Assembly: GCA_945861255.1 (NCBI GenBank)
Contig: CAMAUG010000253.1
Location: forward strand, 1 to 5,863
Origin: Candidatus Sulfopaludibacter sp. SbA3
GTDB taxonomy: Bacteria > Acidobacteriota > Terriglobia > Bryobacterales > Bryobacteraceae
Length of the DNA stretch: 5,863 bases
Direction: 5' to 3'
The notes beneath the pieces were generated by a model, which saw only the letters and a list, made by a program, of their open reading frames with translations, was not told the DNA's origin and did no database searches. The position numbers and the translations under genes were made by a program. This document shows, piece after piece, positions 5,013-5,863 of this stretch (position 1 is its first letter; every line of letters starts with the position of its first letter).

Positions 5013-5863
5013 TTACTTCAGCACGCTCCTCACTATTTCGCCGATTTCGGCGGGTGTTTCGCAGACGGTGATACCCGCGGCCCGCATCGCGGCCATCTTG
5101 TCTTCGGCCTTGCCGCTGCCGCCGGAGATGATGGCGCCCGCGTGGCCCATGCGGCGTCCGGGAGGCGCGGTCTGGCCGGCGATGAATCCCACGACCGGTT
5201 TCGTGACGTGTTCCTTGATATACGCCGAGGCGATTTCTTCCGCGTTTCCCCCGATTTCCCCTATCATCACGATGGCATGCGTGTCCGGATCGCTGTTGAA
5301 AAGCTTGATCGCATCGGTGTGCGTAGTGCCGATGATGGGATCTCCGCCGATGCCGATACACGTGGATTGTCCGATGCCCAGCGCCGTCAACTGGCCCACC
5401 GCTTCGTAAGTGAGCGTGCCGGAACGCGAAACCACGCCCACGTGTCCCGCCTTGTGTATGTGGCCCGGCATGATGCCGATCTTGCATTCACCCGGTGTGA
5501 TGATGCCGGGGCAGTTGGGGCCGATCAGCCGCGTCTGGGGATGCCACTTCAGGTACTCCCAGGCGCGAATCATGTCGTTGGCGGGAATGCCTTCGGTGAT
5601 GCACACCACCAGTGCTAGCCCCGAGTCGGCTGCTTCCATGATGGCGTCGGCGGCGAACGGCGGCGGGACGAATATCACCGTGGCGTTCGCGCCCGTTTGC
5701 TTGGCGCCTTCGGCGACGGTGTTGAAAACCGGCAGGTCCAGATGCCTCTGGCCGCCCTTGCCCGGCGTGATTCCGCCCACAACCGTGCTTCCGTATGCGA
5801 TGGCCTGCGAGGCATGGAACGTGCCTTCCCTGCCGGTGAAGCCTTGCACCAACAGGCGTGTGT
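5013..5863 (-). CDS. sucD: Succinyl-CoA synthetase subunit alpha (5' end cut by window)
   Basis: About 282 residues are visible, ending in a TAA at 5013-5015. The first in-window residues (TRLLVQGFTGREG) match the interior of the N-terminus of SucD, so roughly nine residues lie beyond the right edge; the TTG at 5850-5852 is not the start. The alpha subunit binds CoA and carries the phosphohistidine of the TCA-cycle reaction succinyl-CoA + NDP + Pi to succinate + CoA + NTP. Visible landmarks, in order from TRLL, are the Rossmann CoA-binding segment, GPNCPGIITP, the ligase signature SRSGTLTYE, and the active-site motif GRRMGHAGAI with the phosphorylated His. sucC would be expected just upstream, outside the window. 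It is followed by ndk after 26 nt on the same strand, very likely as one transcript. No anomalies are seen. Confidence 0.97.
   Translation of the reverse strand, partial: TRLLVQGFTGREGTFHASQAIAYGSTVVGGITPGKGGQRHLDLPVFNTVAEGAKQTGANATVIFVPPPFAADAIMEAADSGLALVVCITEGIPANDMIRAWEYLKWHPQTRLIGPNCPGIITPGECKIGIMPGHIHKAGHVGVVSRSGTLTYEAVGQLTALGIGQSTCIGIGGDPIIGTTHTDAIKLFNSDPDTHAIVMIGEIGGNAEEIASAYIKEHVTKPVVGFIAGQTAPPGRRMGHAGAIISGGSGKAEDKMAAMRAAGITVCETPAEIGEIVRSVLK

Noticed and set aside
5013..5852. sucD starting at the TTG at 5852
   Set aside because: The frame continues upstream with residues TRL that match the family, so the gene is truncated by the window edge and does not start at this codon.

Overview
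The window is GC-rich bacterial chromosome with dense, short intergenic repeats. By gene content and repeat style it most resembles Acidobacteriota, Solibacter/Bryobacter-like lineages. That placement is an inference from remembered repeat families and orphan Tad-type pseudopilin genes, not from a search. No rRNA, tRNA, CRISPR array, transposase or phage gene is visible.

Layout. Positions 1-125 hold three short palindromic repeats packed together. A two-gene + strand unit follows: nuoA (126-482, complex I subunit A) and an alanyl-tRNA editing protein of the long AlaX type (479-1663). They overlap through a GTGA junction, so the second gene is probably translationally coupled to the first. Positions 1663-1841 carry an array of hairpin-forming repeats with constant arms and variable loops, and 1842-2012 is the leader of the next gene group.

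The second + strand block (2013-4355) encodes three secreted or membrane-anchored proteins of the Tad/Flp pilus class. These are a TadG-like protein with a long unrecognised C-terminal region, then two small TadE-like pseudopilins whose genes overlap by 20 nt. No ATPase, secretin, platform or prepilin peptidase gene is in the window, so these may be an orphan set served by machinery encoded elsewhere.

The convergent region (4356-4572) contains an interspersed repeat and a 23-unit hexanucleotide array that reads Thr-Pro in the + strand. Every base change between its units falls at a third codon position. On the - strand, sucD (truncated by the right edge) and ndk form an operon-like pair with a 26-nt gap, linking TCA-cycle substrate-level phosphorylation to nucleoside triphosphate balancing.

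The protein-coding genes are mostly ordinary. The points most worth a second look are the silent-variation Thr-Pro array, which lies in frame behind the tadE stop codon, the variable-loop hairpin array, the nuoA gene without nuoB beside it, and the unassigned C-terminal region of the TadG-like protein.
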